From NCBI GenBank assembly GCA_016936555.1, contig JAFGXR010000050.1, positions 1 through 44,509 of the forward strand: a stretch of DNA of 44,509 nt, in the 5' to 3' direction. Every line of letters begins with the position of its first letter. Position 1 is the stretch's first letter. The DNA comes from Spirochaetales bacterium (GTDB lineage Bacteria; Spirochaetota; Spirochaetia; DSM-2461). Shown piece by piece: positions 1 through 7,418 of the stretch. Below the pieces are notes generated by a model, which was not told where the DNA came from, did no database searches, and saw only the letters and a program-made list of their open reading frames with translations. Both the position numbers and the translations under genes were made by a program.

Positions 1-15
1 GTGATTTTCCTTCCT

Positions 16-124
16 CCTCTCCCTCTGGGAGAGGCCGGGTGAGGGTTTATACAAGCCCAAAGGACTTGTGGGTAATAGTATGCTCCCAATGGGAGAAGGG
101 GGTAATCGTTCGCCAGGGTGAGGG
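16..124. repeat. two degenerate hairpin repeat units (REP-like)
   Basis: Two similar units lie side by side. Unit 1 has a perfect 8-bp stem, CCTCTCCC (16-23) and GGGAGAGG (27-34), followed by GGGTGAGGG (37-45). Unit 2 has CTCCC (83-87) and GGGAG (91-95), followed by GGGTGAGGG (116-124). Between them ACAAGCCC...GGACTTGT (51-68) can form a third, imperfect stem. The recurring hairpin-plus-GGGTGAGGG design resembles dispersed intergenic repeat elements of other bacteria. Nothing coding is seen in 1-165. It lies downstream of the binding-protein gene and could also help end that transcript. Confidence 0.5.
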
Positions 125-165
125 CTGGAAAACATACTTTTATCACAAACTCTGTCGGTTCTGAT

Positions 166-1707
166 TTAGTTCTTTCTGTCGTAAGCCGCCTGATAAATGG
201 CCGTCACTTCTTTCAGTCCCATCTTATCGAGCTCCGCGAAAATCTTCGCGAAGTCTGCCGGAGCGTCGGCTCCGATCAGAGCCCTGGAGCTCATTTCAGC
301 CGTGTAGAGATTAATCTGGCTGAGCTTGTCGTCGATGACCATCTGCTCATCTTCGGTGAAGCTGAGAATGGGGAATTCTTCTTCTATGAAGTTATCCATA
401 TAGTCGATACGGGCTTCCGTCGCGATGGCGTTGGCAAACTGCTTTTCGTACTCGATATCCTGCTGAAGACCGATCTTCCACTGCATGCCGTTCGTCACCA
501 GAGATTCGTGGAATCCCATATCGGGGTTGGCTGTAATTTTTTCCGTATAGACCGGGTTGCCGTTTTTCAGTACATAGGTGTCGTTTTCCACTCCGAAGTT
601 CACGTAGCGGCTGCCCTCGGGGCTGAAGATATAGTCCATCATTTTAATCGTGGCTACGGGATCGGGGTTGCTGTGGCTGATGGACCATCCGCCGTCTCCC
701 CGGACTTTGCTCATCTGTATTCTCGTAAAGGGCCTGTCGGCTGTTCCCACGGGAGGGGCCATATGGCGGAGATTGAATCCGGGAATCTCCGATGCGAGGT
801 CGTCATTGATACTGGCCGTAGAGGCGAACCAGTCGTGAATGGCTCCCGCCTGGTCTTTGCCGAGAAGATCGTTTCTGGGATTGCCGGGACGGGTGAGGAT
901 TTCCTGATCGATCAGGCCTTCATTATAGAGTTTGGCAATGTATTTAAGGAAATCAAGGTACTGCGGTTCCGAGGGGCCGTAAACGACCTTCCCGTTCCTG
1001 AGAACCCATCCTGTATCGGCATCGAAGGCGTAGGCCAGGGCGCCGAGGTTGTAGAAGGCGTCATCGCCGCGGCGGCGGAAGATCATGGGAATTTCATCGG
1101 CTTCGCCGTTTCCGTTGGGGTCTCCGGTTTTAAAGGCCTTGAGGACATCGTACAGTTCGTCGGTCGTCGTGGGAACCTCTTTGCCCACAGCTTCGAGCCA
1201 GTCGAAGCGGATAAACCAGCCGCGGGCGGCGTTCAGCGCCGAGAGCATGGGGATGTAGTAGATATTGCCGTCGGATGCCAGGAGCGATTCCCTTACTTTG
1301 GGATCGTCGAGAACGGCGGCTTTCAGGTTGGGGGCGTTTTCCCTGATCAGATCTTCCAGGGGAAGAAAGGCTCCCTGGGCACCGAATTTGTTGACAGAGG
1401 AGAATCCGCCCTTTCCTTCGTAATAGGCCATGACATCAGGCAGGTCGCCGGAAGTCATAATCAGGTTGAACTGCTCGTCTTTCACTTCGGTGCTGATCAG
1501 CGACCAGTTCAGTCTGGTTCCCGTTGCTTCTTCAATTCCTTTCCAGTTGGCCAGAGATTCCGTGTCGACCTGGAGCTCCGCCGCCTTGACGGCCCATACG
1601 TCGAGTTCGACCGGTCCGCCCGAAGAGCCGGACGCTTCCTGGTTTCCCGAAGCGCTGACAAAGCCTATTGTCATAACCATAAGCAGGGGAATAAATATTT
1701 TTTTCAT
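166..1707 (-). CDS. extracellular solute-binding protein of an oligosaccharide ABC importer (LplA/family 1-like)
   Basis: This is a 513-residue protein of the large binding-protein class that partners LplB/LplC-type permeases; such proteins bind oligosaccharides, for example aldouronates, in the periplasm. It starts with a signal peptide, MKKIFIPLLMVMTIGFVSAS, and a low-complexity GNQEASGSSGG linker. No cysteine follows the hydrophobic core, so cleavage by signal peptidase I (VSA|SG) rather than lipidation is expected, as in many spirochaete binding proteins. The start at 1707 is chosen because AGGAG (1711-1716 region) precedes it; a longer frame reaching 1812 has no ribosome site and runs into the permease gene. 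It is the last gene of the regulator-permease-permease-binding protein unit. No ATPase gene is adjacent, which is usual for this subfamily because a shared MsmK-type ATPase can serve. The substrate is unknown. Confidence 0.9.
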   Translation of the reverse strand: MKKIFIPLLMVMTIGFVSASGNQEASGSSGGPVELDVWAVKAAELQVDTESLANWKGIEEATGTRLNWSLISTEVKDEQFNLIMTSGDLPDVMAYYEGKGGFSSVNKFGAQGAFLPLEDLIRENAPNLKAAVLDDPKVRESLLASDGNIYYIPMLSALNAARGWFIRFDWLEAVGKEVPTTTDELYDVLKAFKTGDPNGNGEADEIPMIFRRRGDDAFYNLGALAYAFDADTGWVLRNGKVVYGPSEPQYLDFLKYIAKLYNEGLIDQEILTRPGNPRNDLLGKDQAGAIHDWFASTASINDDLASEIPGFNLRHMAPPVGTADRPFTRIQMSKVRGDGGWSISHSNPDPVATIKMMDYIFSPEGSRYVNFGVENDTYVLKNGNPVYTEKITANPDMGFHESLVTNGMQWKIGLQQDIEYEKQFANAIATEARIDYMDNFIEEEFPILSFTEDEQMVIDDKLSQINLYTAEMSSRALIGADAPADFAKIFAELDKMGLKEVTAIYQAAYDRKN

Positions 1708-1720
1708 TGAGACTCCTTTT

Positions 1721-1766
1721 CCGGGCAATCCCGGTATATTTAAAATCCCGTACAACGGGGGATTTT
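1721..1766 (-). promoter_or_regulatory. tandem intercistronic hairpins before the binding-protein gene
   Basis: The 67-base gap between permease and binding-protein genes holds two stem-loops. The first to be transcribed pairs AAAATCCC with GGGATTTT (ends at 1742-1749 and 1759-1766) and is followed on the transcript by TTTTAAATA. The second is CCGGG-CAAT-CCCGG (1721-1734), just upstream of the AGGAG ribosome site. I infer partial termination or transcript-end protection that sets binding protein above permease levels, as is known for other binding-protein operons; the sequence alone does not show which. Confidence 0.45.
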
Positions 1767-1774
1767 TTTTCTGA

Positions 1775-2659
1775 TCAGCCCTTGACCGAGCCGAGAGTCG
1801 CTCCCTTGACAAAATATTTCTGTATAAAGGGATAGATGACTGCGATCGGCAGCGTCGCCAGAACGATGGCGCCGTATTTGATCACTTCCGCATTGCTGCC
1901 GCCCCTGTTGAGGCTGGCGTCCATTTCCTCTCCCATGGAGGCCAGAACGATAAGCTCTCTCAGTACGACCTGCAGTGGTTGCTTGGTTTCGTCCCTGAGG
2001 AAGATCATGGCCCAGAAGTACCCGTTCCACCGGTTGATGCCGTAGTAGAGGCCTATGGTCGCCAGGGCGGCTCCGGAGAGGGGCAGAACAATTTTCAGCA
2101 GTATGGTGAACTCGCTGGCTCCGTCGAGCCGGGCCGCTTCGAACATCTCCTCGGGCATCTGCTGAAAAAAGGAGCGGAGAAGGATGATGTAATAAGGGAA
2201 GGCGGCGAAGACGATGAGGAGAGCCAGCCTCGTATCGAGCATATGGAGACCCCGGACCACGAGGAACAGGGGGATCATCATTCCCGTTGCCGAAATGAAC
2301 ATGGTCAGGGATATGAAGATATTGATGAAGCGGTAGCCGTTGAATCCCCTCCGGGACATGGGGTAGGCGGCCAGGATTGTAATCGCCAGGTTCACTCCCG
2401 TTCCGAAAAGCGTGTAGAAGATCGTATTGGCGTAGCCCTGCCAGATCCTCTCGTTTCTGAAAAGGATCTTATACCCCTCGAAGCTCAGAGGTCCTTTGGG
2501 GAAGAAGGTGACCTGATTTCTGATGACCATATCGGGATCGGAAATGGAGGCCGATATGGTGAAGAGGAAGGGGTAGAGCATGACGGCGCATATGAGGATA
2601 ACCGCCGCCGCCACAGCGATGGTCCAGAACAGTTCCATTTTACCAGAGGGACGATTCAC
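1775..2659 (-). CDS. carbohydrate ABC transporter permease, LplC/YtcP type
   Basis: This 294-residue integral membrane protein is the second permease of the importer. The first segment, around residues 8-30, is followed by more hydrophobic helices, and the cytoplasmic EAA loop that docks the ATPase is visible as EAARLDGASEFTILLKIVLP near residues 178-197. The start is a GTG at 2659, supported by AAGGAG 7-8 bases upstream; an internal ATG at 2638 lacks a ribosome site. The gene overlaps the end of the preceding permease by 20 bases, which points to translational coupling. The family, represented by Bacillus LplC and YtcP, pairs with LplB-like permeases and imports complex oligosaccharides. Confidence 0.9.
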   Translation of the reverse strand: MNRPSGKMELFWTIAVAAAVILICAVMLYPFLFTISASISDPDMVIRNQVTFFPKGPLSFEGYKILFRNERIWQGYANTIFYTLFGTGVNLAITILAAYPMSRRGFNGYRFINIFISLTMFISATGMMIPLFLVVRGLHMLDTRLALLIVFAAFPYYIILLRSFFQQMPEEMFEAARLDGASEFTILLKIVLPLSGAALATIGLYYGINRWNGYFWAMIFLRDETKQPLQVVLRELIVLASMGEEMDASLNRGGSNAEVIKYGAIVLATLPIAVIYPFIQKYFVKGATLGSVKG

Positions 2660-3557
2660 TTTTCATTCTCCTTGCAATGGCGTTTGATGACAGAACGAGC
2701 ACCAGGGCGACGAATGTTTCGAACAGACCGACCGCCGTGGCGTAGGAGTAGTCCGCATTGACCAGACCTCTTCTGTACACGAGGGTGCTGATCACCTCCG
2801 ATGTGTCGAGGATGACGTCGTTCTGAAGGAGCAGGACCTGCTCGAAGCTGATGCTGATGATCTTGCCCACCTTGATGATGAACATGATGACAATAGTGGG
2901 GATGATTCCCGGAAGGGTGACATGGCGCAGCTGCTGGGGCCTCGACGCGCCGTCGCACCGCGCCGCTTCGTAGAGCGTGGGGTCGATGGCCGTCAGGGCC
3001 GCCAGATAGATGATTGCGGAGAAACCCGATTCCTTGATGATTCTCAGGGACGTGAAAATGCCCCAGAAATATTTCGATTCCTGCATGAAATAGATGCTTT
3101 CCAGTCCGAGCTTCATGCGGAAGGCGTTGATGACGCCGGTGCTGGGGGAAAGCATATTCAGGGCGATCCCCGCCACCACGACATAGGAGACGAAATGGGG
3201 GAGCAGCGTGACCGTCTGAGTGGCTTTCTTGAAGGGCTTGTTCTGGATGCCGTTCAGAAGCAGCGCCAGAATAATCGGCGCCGGAAATCCGAAGGCCAGA
3301 TCGAACAGCCCGATCATCAGCGTGTTTCTCAGGACTCTCCCGAAATAGATGGAGGAGAAGAACTGGCGGAAGTATTCGAGTCCCACCCAGGGGCTCCCGG
3401 CGACGCCTCTGAAGGGGCTGTATCTCTGAAAAGCGATGATGACGCCGCCCATGGGCAGGTATTTGAAGAGCGCGAAATAGAGAATAACCGGAATCAGCAT
3501 GATCCACAGTTCTCTCTGGTTAATCAGGCTCTTTTTCTTTAGTTTGTTCCTTGTCAT
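2640..3557 (-). CDS. carbohydrate ABC transporter permease, LplB/YteP type
   Basis: This 305-residue protein is the first permease of the importer. It has a basic N-terminus, a first helix near residues 18-38 and several further helices. The EAA loop is seen as EAARCDGASRPQQLRHVTLP around residues 197-216. No Shine-Dalgarno sequence precedes the ATG; instead a promoter ends six bases before it, so the mRNA may be leaderless. It is the first gene after the regulator and the 23-bp operator, and it overlaps the next permease gene. Functions with the two downstream genes as an importer; the ATPase must come from elsewhere. Confidence 0.9.
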   Translation of the reverse strand: MTRNKLKKKSLINQRELWIMLIPVILYFALFKYLPMGGVIIAFQRYSPFRGVAGSPWVGLEYFRQFFSSIYFGRVLRNTLMIGLFDLAFGFPAPIILALLLNGIQNKPFKKATQTVTLLPHFVSYVVVAGIALNMLSPSTGVINAFRMKLGLESIYFMQESKYFWGIFTSLRIIKESGFSAIIYLAALTAIDPTLYEAARCDGASRPQQLRHVTLPGIIPTIVIMFIIKVGKIISISFEQVLLLQNDVILDTSEVISTLVYRRGLVNADYSYATAVGLFETFVALVLVLSSNAIARRMKSESSLW

Positions 3558-3563
3558 AAGGAA

Positions 3564-3591
3564 AGAATATCACATTGTAATGATTTGTCAA
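3564..3591 (-). promoter_or_regulatory. promoter of the importer operon (leaderless type)
   Basis: Read on the minus strand: TTGACA (3591-3586), a 16-base spacer, TATTCT (3569-3564), then six bases to the ATG at 3557. Transcription would start at or within a base or two of the start codon. There is no Shine-Dalgarno sequence in between. Confidence 0.65.
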
Positions 3592-3602
3592 CTATTTGTG
3601 TT

Positions 3603-3625
3603 GATAATTGTGCAATACAATTATC
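3603..3625. promoter_or_regulatory. operator for the GntR/LacI-type regulator, importer side
   Basis: A perfect inverted repeat with 9-base arms and a 5-base centre: GATAATTGT - GCAAT - ACAATTATC. It lies 11 bases upstream of the -35 box of the importer promoter and overlaps the regulator's TAA stop codon (3621-3623). A second copy with 18 of 23 identical positions lies before the regulator gene. That pairing makes autoregulation plus control of the importer by this regulator the simplest reading; whether it represses or activates here is open, since the site is upstream of -35. Confidence 0.65.
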
Positions 3626-4733
3626 CGGCGGATCTTTTCTGCCAGCAGGACCTTCTGATAACCAGACTTGTTTCCGATACCCCTTCTTCCCTGCAGGGCG
3701 ATGTCCTGGTAATCAATTCCTTTAAAAGAGACAGGGAGCTGCAGATCAGCTGGTTCCGGTTCACTTTGACAGTCGTGAGCGGAGGAGCGGCCATTTCGGC
3801 CATGAAAAGGTCATCGAACCCGCTGACCGACACTTCCTCGGGGACGCGGATATTCTGTTGATGGAGCAGATCATAGATCCGCAGGGCGCAGATATCGTTA
3901 TAACAGAGGATCGCCGTAGCACCCTTATCAATCAATTCTTTCAATTTCAGAGAGTCTTTATTTGATCCCGGAGTAAAATGGAATTCGGAAATTTCCGGTT
4001 TGGCGTTACGGCAGTTTTCCTCCAGCGTGTTTCCAATTACTTTCAGTCTGTTGTCGTAAACCGATGTCATTTCAAATTCATTGGAAAAGGCAAAAATGAA
4101 TTTTTCATGGCCGAGACTGGCTACATAGGCTGAAAGCTGTTCCAGGCCTCCGTTATCCATCATGACAGAGCCTATTCTCCCGGAAAAGTCTTTGTGGATC
4201 GACCTGTTGATCAATACAAGAGGAATATCGTTCTTTTCAAGAAAATCGATATAGCAATCGGGAAGACTACCCTGAACAAGTGTCCCTTTGGATCGCAAAA
4301 GGATATTTTTCGTCTCTTCCGGAAGAACCGTCTCTCTTTTATCATATACCAGAAGGTGGGGTTCCATTCCCTCTTCCTTCATTTCGTGGAGGTAGTTGAG
4401 ATAGAGTTCTTTTCCGTGATAACCCACGGCCGTATCCTCTCCCCTCAGGTATGATGACCGGGCCTTATCGATAAGCATGGGGATTTCAGGACCCGCCAGG
4501 GCGCTCTTCTTTCCGGTCACCAGGGAACCTGATCCCTGGCGTGAGGCGATTATGCCCAATCCCGCCAGATGGGTTGTCGCCTTATTGGCGGTCTGGGGGC
4601 TGACGCCGTATATTTCCGCCAGTCTTCTCACCGTCGGGATCGCTTCCCCCTCTTTCCAGGTCCCTTTGTTGATCTCATCGATAATCAGATCGGCTATTTG
4701 TATATATTTTTTACTGCTCTGTTCCTGATTCAT
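3621..4733 (-). CDS. GntR-family transcriptional regulator with LacI/periplasmic-binding-like sensor
   Basis: The 370-residue protein has an N-terminal GntR winged helix (about residues 8-75; motifs IPTVRRLAEIYGVSPQTANK and RQGSG in the wing) followed by a C-terminal LacI-type sugar-sensing domain (about 95-350), with the family's late signature VSVSGFDDLFMAEMAAPPLT. Related proteins (AraR-like) bind a sugar effector and regulate uptake genes. It is transcribed with or just ahead of the importer genes, and related inverted repeats sit before both. No ribosome site precedes the ATG; TTGACA lies 29 bases upstream, which would put the transcript start at the ATG. Effector unknown; likely a sugar released from the imported oligosaccharide. 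Confidence 0.88.
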   Translation of the reverse strand: MNQEQSSKKYIQIADLIIDEINKGTWKEGEAIPTVRRLAEIYGVSPQTANKATTHLAGLGIIASRQGSGSLVTGKKSALAGPEIPMLIDKARSSYLRGEDTAVGYHGKELYLNYLHEMKEEGMEPHLLVYDKRETVLPEETKNILLRSKGTLVQGSLPDCYIDFLEKNDIPLVLINRSIHKDFSGRIGSVMMDNGGLEQLSAYVASLGHEKFIFAFSNEFEMTSVYDNRLKVIGNTLEENCRNAKPEISEFHFTPGSNKDSLKLKELIDKGATAILCYNDICALRIYDLLHQQNIRVPEEVSVSGFDDLFMAEMAAPPLTTVKVNRNQLICSSLSLLKELITRTSPCREEGVSETSLVIRRSCWQKRSAG

Positions 4734-4739
4734 TCTTAT

Positions 4740-4768
4740 ATGATGGTTTGATTGTTATATTGTGTCAA
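4740..4768 (-). promoter_or_regulatory. promoter of the GntR/LacI-type regulator
   Basis: On the minus strand TTGACA (4768-4763), 17-base spacer, a weak -10 CATCAT (4745-4740), six bases, then the ATG at 4733. The first two T of the -35 box lie inside the operator arm, so a bound regulator would block polymerase. Confidence 0.45.
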
Positions 4769-4789
4769 GAATTATGCAGTACAATTATT
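4767..4789. promoter_or_regulatory. operator for the GntR/LacI-type regulator, autoregulatory copy
   Basis: AAGAATTAT - GCAGT - ACAATTATT, matching 18 of 23 positions of the perfect palindrome at 3603-3625; the right arm is 8/9 identical. It touches the -35 box of the regulator's own promoter, the position expected for negative autoregulation. Confidence 0.6.
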
Positions 4790-4876
4790 GCTTTTGTGAT
4801 GAAGTAAACTTTGAGAAAGTGTTTGTCACAGCCTCCATTAACCCGTATATTAGAGGGGCTTCCCTCAGGAGGGTTT

Positions 4877-5929
4877 ATGGATTTTTCAGACATTCGTTCC
4901 TATCCGGAAAAAATATTCTCCACATACTGGCATAAGGTCATAGAAGATCCCCATTTCAAAGTCCTTCTGGAACACCTGAGCCGTCATCACCTTAACATCA
5001 GGAACATTGTTTCGTCTCTTAAAAGCCATGACCAGTTCAGGAGCCTGATGATCCAGATGGTCGAACTGCTGGTGATGAAGACTGTCGAAGACATTTCCTT
5101 CAGCGGCACGGCGGAGTTGAAGAAACCTGCGGAAAGCGGGTCGATTTTCATCTCCAATCACCGGAGCACCTCCCTGGATCCCATTCTGTTCAATTACATG
5201 CTTCACGGAGAAACCGGCAATACGGCCTATAATGCCGCCGGAGACAACCTCCTCAATACCTCCTGGCTGGGACACCTGATCCGGCTGAACAGGGGATTCA
5301 TAGTCAAACGCAATGTCGGGGATATGGATCAGAAACTGCACGAAGCGGAAAAGCTCTCCCACTATATCCGCTCCCTCGTCCGGAAAGGGGGAAATGTGTG
5401 GATCGCCCAGCGTAACGGCAGAGCCAAAGACGGAGATGACAGAACGGACTCGGCGGTGCTGGCGATGCTCAAGCTATCCCACAAAGAGAAGAGCTGGGAA
5501 GAATTCAGCCGGGAAATACCCCTTGTGCCGGTCAGCATGAGTTATGAAGAGATCCCTCTCGATACCTTAATTGTCCGGGACCATCTGGGAATGACCGATA
5601 CGAATGATTCCCGGAGGGACAGCGGCCAGATCCTGCAGGAAATCGGCGAGACGAAACGGAAGATTCACATCCATATCTCTCCCCGGGTCATCGGCTCGAA
5701 AAGGGCTGAACTGGTAAAGAAGCTGGATGATAGTATCATAAGCGGTACAAAAATCTGGGAATCCAACAACTATGCGGCCCGTCTTCTCCACAGGCTGGAC
5801 TCCGTAAAAGACAAGCCCGTCCGCTGGCTGAAAGAAAAGCTGAGCAGCCAGGATGAGCTTTTGCGGCACGCTTTGATCAAGCTCTATGCGGCGCCTGTCA
5901 TCAATAGGATGAAACTGGATAATCCCTGA
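4877..5929 (+). CDS. PlsC-like glycerolipid acyltransferase (COG0204 type)
   Basis: A 350-residue protein. The acyltransferase block I reads SNHRSTSLDP around residues 94-103, where His and Asp form the catalytic pair; here five residues separate them (HX5D) rather than the usual four. This spacing fits a subgroup of long acyltransferases in spirochaetes and Bacteroidetes that also has the later motif WIAQRNGRAKDGDD (near 175-188) and LNRGFIVKR (near 138-146). No obvious membrane helix. Expected role: transfer of fatty acyl groups to lysophosphatidate or a related glycerolipid at the inner membrane. Start at 4877 is supported by AGGAGGG; a longer frame from 4811 has none. Divergent from the regulator, so the 143-base gap is shared. 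Confidence 0.85.
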   Translation: MDFSDIRSYPEKIFSTYWHKVIEDPHFKVLLEHLSRHHLNIRNIVSSLKSHDQFRSLMIQMVELLVMKTVEDISFSGTAELKKPAESGSIFISNHRSTSLDPILFNYMLHGETGNTAYNAAGDNLLNTSWLGHLIRLNRGFIVKRNVGDMDQKLHEAEKLSHYIRSLVRKGGNVWIAQRNGRAKDGDDRTDSAVLAMLKLSHKEKSWEEFSREIPLVPVSMSYEEIPLDTLIVRDHLGMTDTNDSRRDSGQILQEIGETKRKIHIHISPRVIGSKRAELVKKLDDSIISGTKIWESNNYAARLLHRLDSVKDKPVRWLKEKLSSQDELLRHALIKLYAAPVINRMKLDNP

Positions 5930-6058
5930 TCGAAATAATCGAGCAAGCCGGTATCTTCCTGTAACCGGTATTGTCTCTTTTCTCTGCAAGTCCCTCTCCG
6001 CTTCGGAATGGTCGGAAACGAGTTCCCTGCTCGCCGATGGAACGGAAGGAGGGGGGGC

Positions 6059-6088
6059 TTGAGAGATGCGACCCGTGCCTGCTATTAT
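6059..6088 (+). promoter_or_regulatory. promoter of the DUF402 gene (leaderless type)
   Basis: TTGAGA (6059-6064), 18-base spacer, TATTAT (6083-6088), five bases, then ATG at 6094. It decides the start of the DUF402 gene, for which no ribosome site exists. Confidence 0.55.
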
Positions 6089-6093
6089 TGACC

Positions 6094-6609
6094 ATGATCC
6101 ACCACACGACAAAATATAACAGCGGTACCCACTACCGTTTTGAAACTCGAAAAATCTATGAATCGGAGAAGATTCTTGCCGTCTATACTCCCTGCGATAC
6201 ACCTTTGAAGAGCTATCGGGGTGAGTTCAACACCCATACGCATATCCTGATGTTTTATTTCAGGGACAGGCTCCACAATATCCATATTCACTGGAATCCC
6301 GACTGGTCGCCCCGGATGCATTACGTCAACATCGCTTCGGAAGCCGACTGGAACGGAGAACAGGTTTCCGCTATTGATCTGGATCTCGATCTGATCCGCT
6401 TTTTCGGAAGCGAAGAGATCATTCTCGATGACGAGGAAGAATTTGAAGAGAACAGCAGCCGTTACAGTTATCCCCCTGATCTGATAGTTCGCTGCCGGAG
6501 GGAAGCAGATCAAGTCAGGGAAGAAATGGGTACCCGCCTCGGTATCTGGAGCGATGAGATCTTCAGCTGGCGGCCGGGAGAGAAGCTCCCCCTTCAGAAT
6601 CTACGCTGA
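6094..6609 (+). CDS. DUF402 family protein (FomD/nucleoside-diphosphate hydrolase-like fold)
   Basis: This 171-residue protein matches the DUF402 family, small proteins some of which (for example FomD and the Staphylococcus Ntdp) hydrolyse nucleotide phosphates using acidic residues. The family's acidic run is seen in AIDLDLDLIRFFGSEEIILD (near 87-106), followed by DDEEEFEEN. A longer reading frame begins at 5971, but its extra 41 residues look non-coding, and a promoter ends five bases before the ATG at 6094, so I use that start. An alternative ATG at 6037 overlaps a GGAAGGAGG stretch and cannot be excluded. Converges with the AIM24-like gene with a 14-base gap. Substrate unknown. Confidence 0.75.
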   Translation: MIHHTTKYNSGTHYRFETRKIYESEKILAVYTPCDTPLKSYRGEFNTHTHILMFYFRDRLHNIHIHWNPDWSPRMHYVNIASEADWNGEQVSAIDLDLDLIRFFGSEEIILDDEEEFEENSSRYSYPPDLIVRCRREADQVREEMGTRLGIWSDEIFSWRPGEKLPLQNLR

Positions 6610-6623
6610 TCCCGCCTTTTCAA

Positions 6624-7418
6624 TCAGAAATTATCCCCGTCGAGGAGATTCCCCAGCATACCGAGAGCCGAGCCTTCTCCTTTGCGTTTTCCGCCGGCGG
6701 ACGGGGCATGGCGGATAATTCGGTCGGCGAGCCGCGAAAAGGGCAGGCTCTGGAGATAGACCGTGCCGTGGCCGCTCAGTGTCGCCAGGAAGAGACCTTC
6801 CCCGCCGAAAACCATCGACTTCAGGCTGCCGGTCTGTTCGATCGAATACTCTATCCCGTCGGTAAAGGCCACCAGGCAGCCCGTATCGAGGCGGAGCTTT
6901 TCGCCGCGCAGTTCCTTTTTGATGATGGTTCCTCCGGCATGGAGAAAGGCTTTCCCGTCCCCCTCCAGTTTCTGAAGGATAAAACCTTCCCCTCCGAAGA
7001 AGCCCGTGCCGATTCTCTTATTCAGCGTTATGGATACTTTCGTCCCCAGGGCCGCGCAGAGAAAAGCATCTTTCTGACAGATCAGCCTTCCGCCCATCTG
7101 CCCCATATCCACGGGTATGATCTTCCCCGGATAGGGAGCCGCAAAAGCCACTTTTTTCTTTCCGGAACCGCGGTTGGTAAAATGGGTCATAAAGATGGAC
7201 TCGCCCGTCAGAACCCGCTTTCCCGCGGAGAAGAGTTTTCCCATAATGGAATCGTCTGCTTCCGTCCCGTCTCCCATTTTCGCTTCGAACTGGATTCCCT
7301 CTTCCATCCAGTTCATGGCTCCCGCTTCGGCAATGACCGTTTCCCCCGGATCGAGTTCCACTTCCACAGTCTGCATATCGTCGCCGAATATTTCATAATC
7401 GATTTCATGGCTTGTCAT
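6624..7418 (-). CDS. AIM24/TIGR00266 family protein
   Basis: The 264-residue protein has the glycine-rich, beta-rich pattern of the TIGR00266/AIM24 family: MNWMEEGI near residue 35, [13 protein letters not shown] near 72-84, the repeated blocks [20 protein letters not shown] (about 137-156) and [17 protein letters not shown] (about 202-218). Eukaryotic AIM24 is mitochondrial; bacterial members have no firm biochemical role, and fold as a double-stranded beta helix. The start ATG directly follows the stop codon of the receiver/ATPase gene (TAA at 7419-7421, ATG at 7418), so the two are probably translationally coupled and functionally linked. The C-terminus is a short Gly/Lys-rich tail. Function not inferred. 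Confidence 0.85.
   Translation of the reverse strand: MTSHEIDYEIFGDDMQTVEVELDPGETVIAEAGAMNWMEEGIQFEAKMGDGTEADDSIMGKLFSAGKRVLTGESIFMTHFTNRGSGKKKVAFAAPYPGKIIPVDMGQMGGRLICQKDAFLCAALGTKVSITLNKRIGTGFFGGEGFILQKLEGDGKAFLHAGGTIIKKELRGEKLRLDTGCLVAFTDGIEYSIEQTGSLKSMVFGGEGLFLATLSGHGTVYLQSLPFSRLADRIIRHAPSAGGKRKGEGSALGMLGNLLDGDNF

Noticed and set aside
118-1710. A 530-codon open frame on the plus strand opposite the binding-protein gene
   Set aside because: The minus-strand gene has a signal peptide, ribosome site and family match. The plus-strand translation shows no recognisable domain and comes from the codon bias of the real gene.
166-3557. Assignment of the importer as specific for xylo-oligosaccharides because a xylanase is in the window
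   Set aside because: The xylanase is more than 30 kb away and has a different operator-like repeat; only a possibility.
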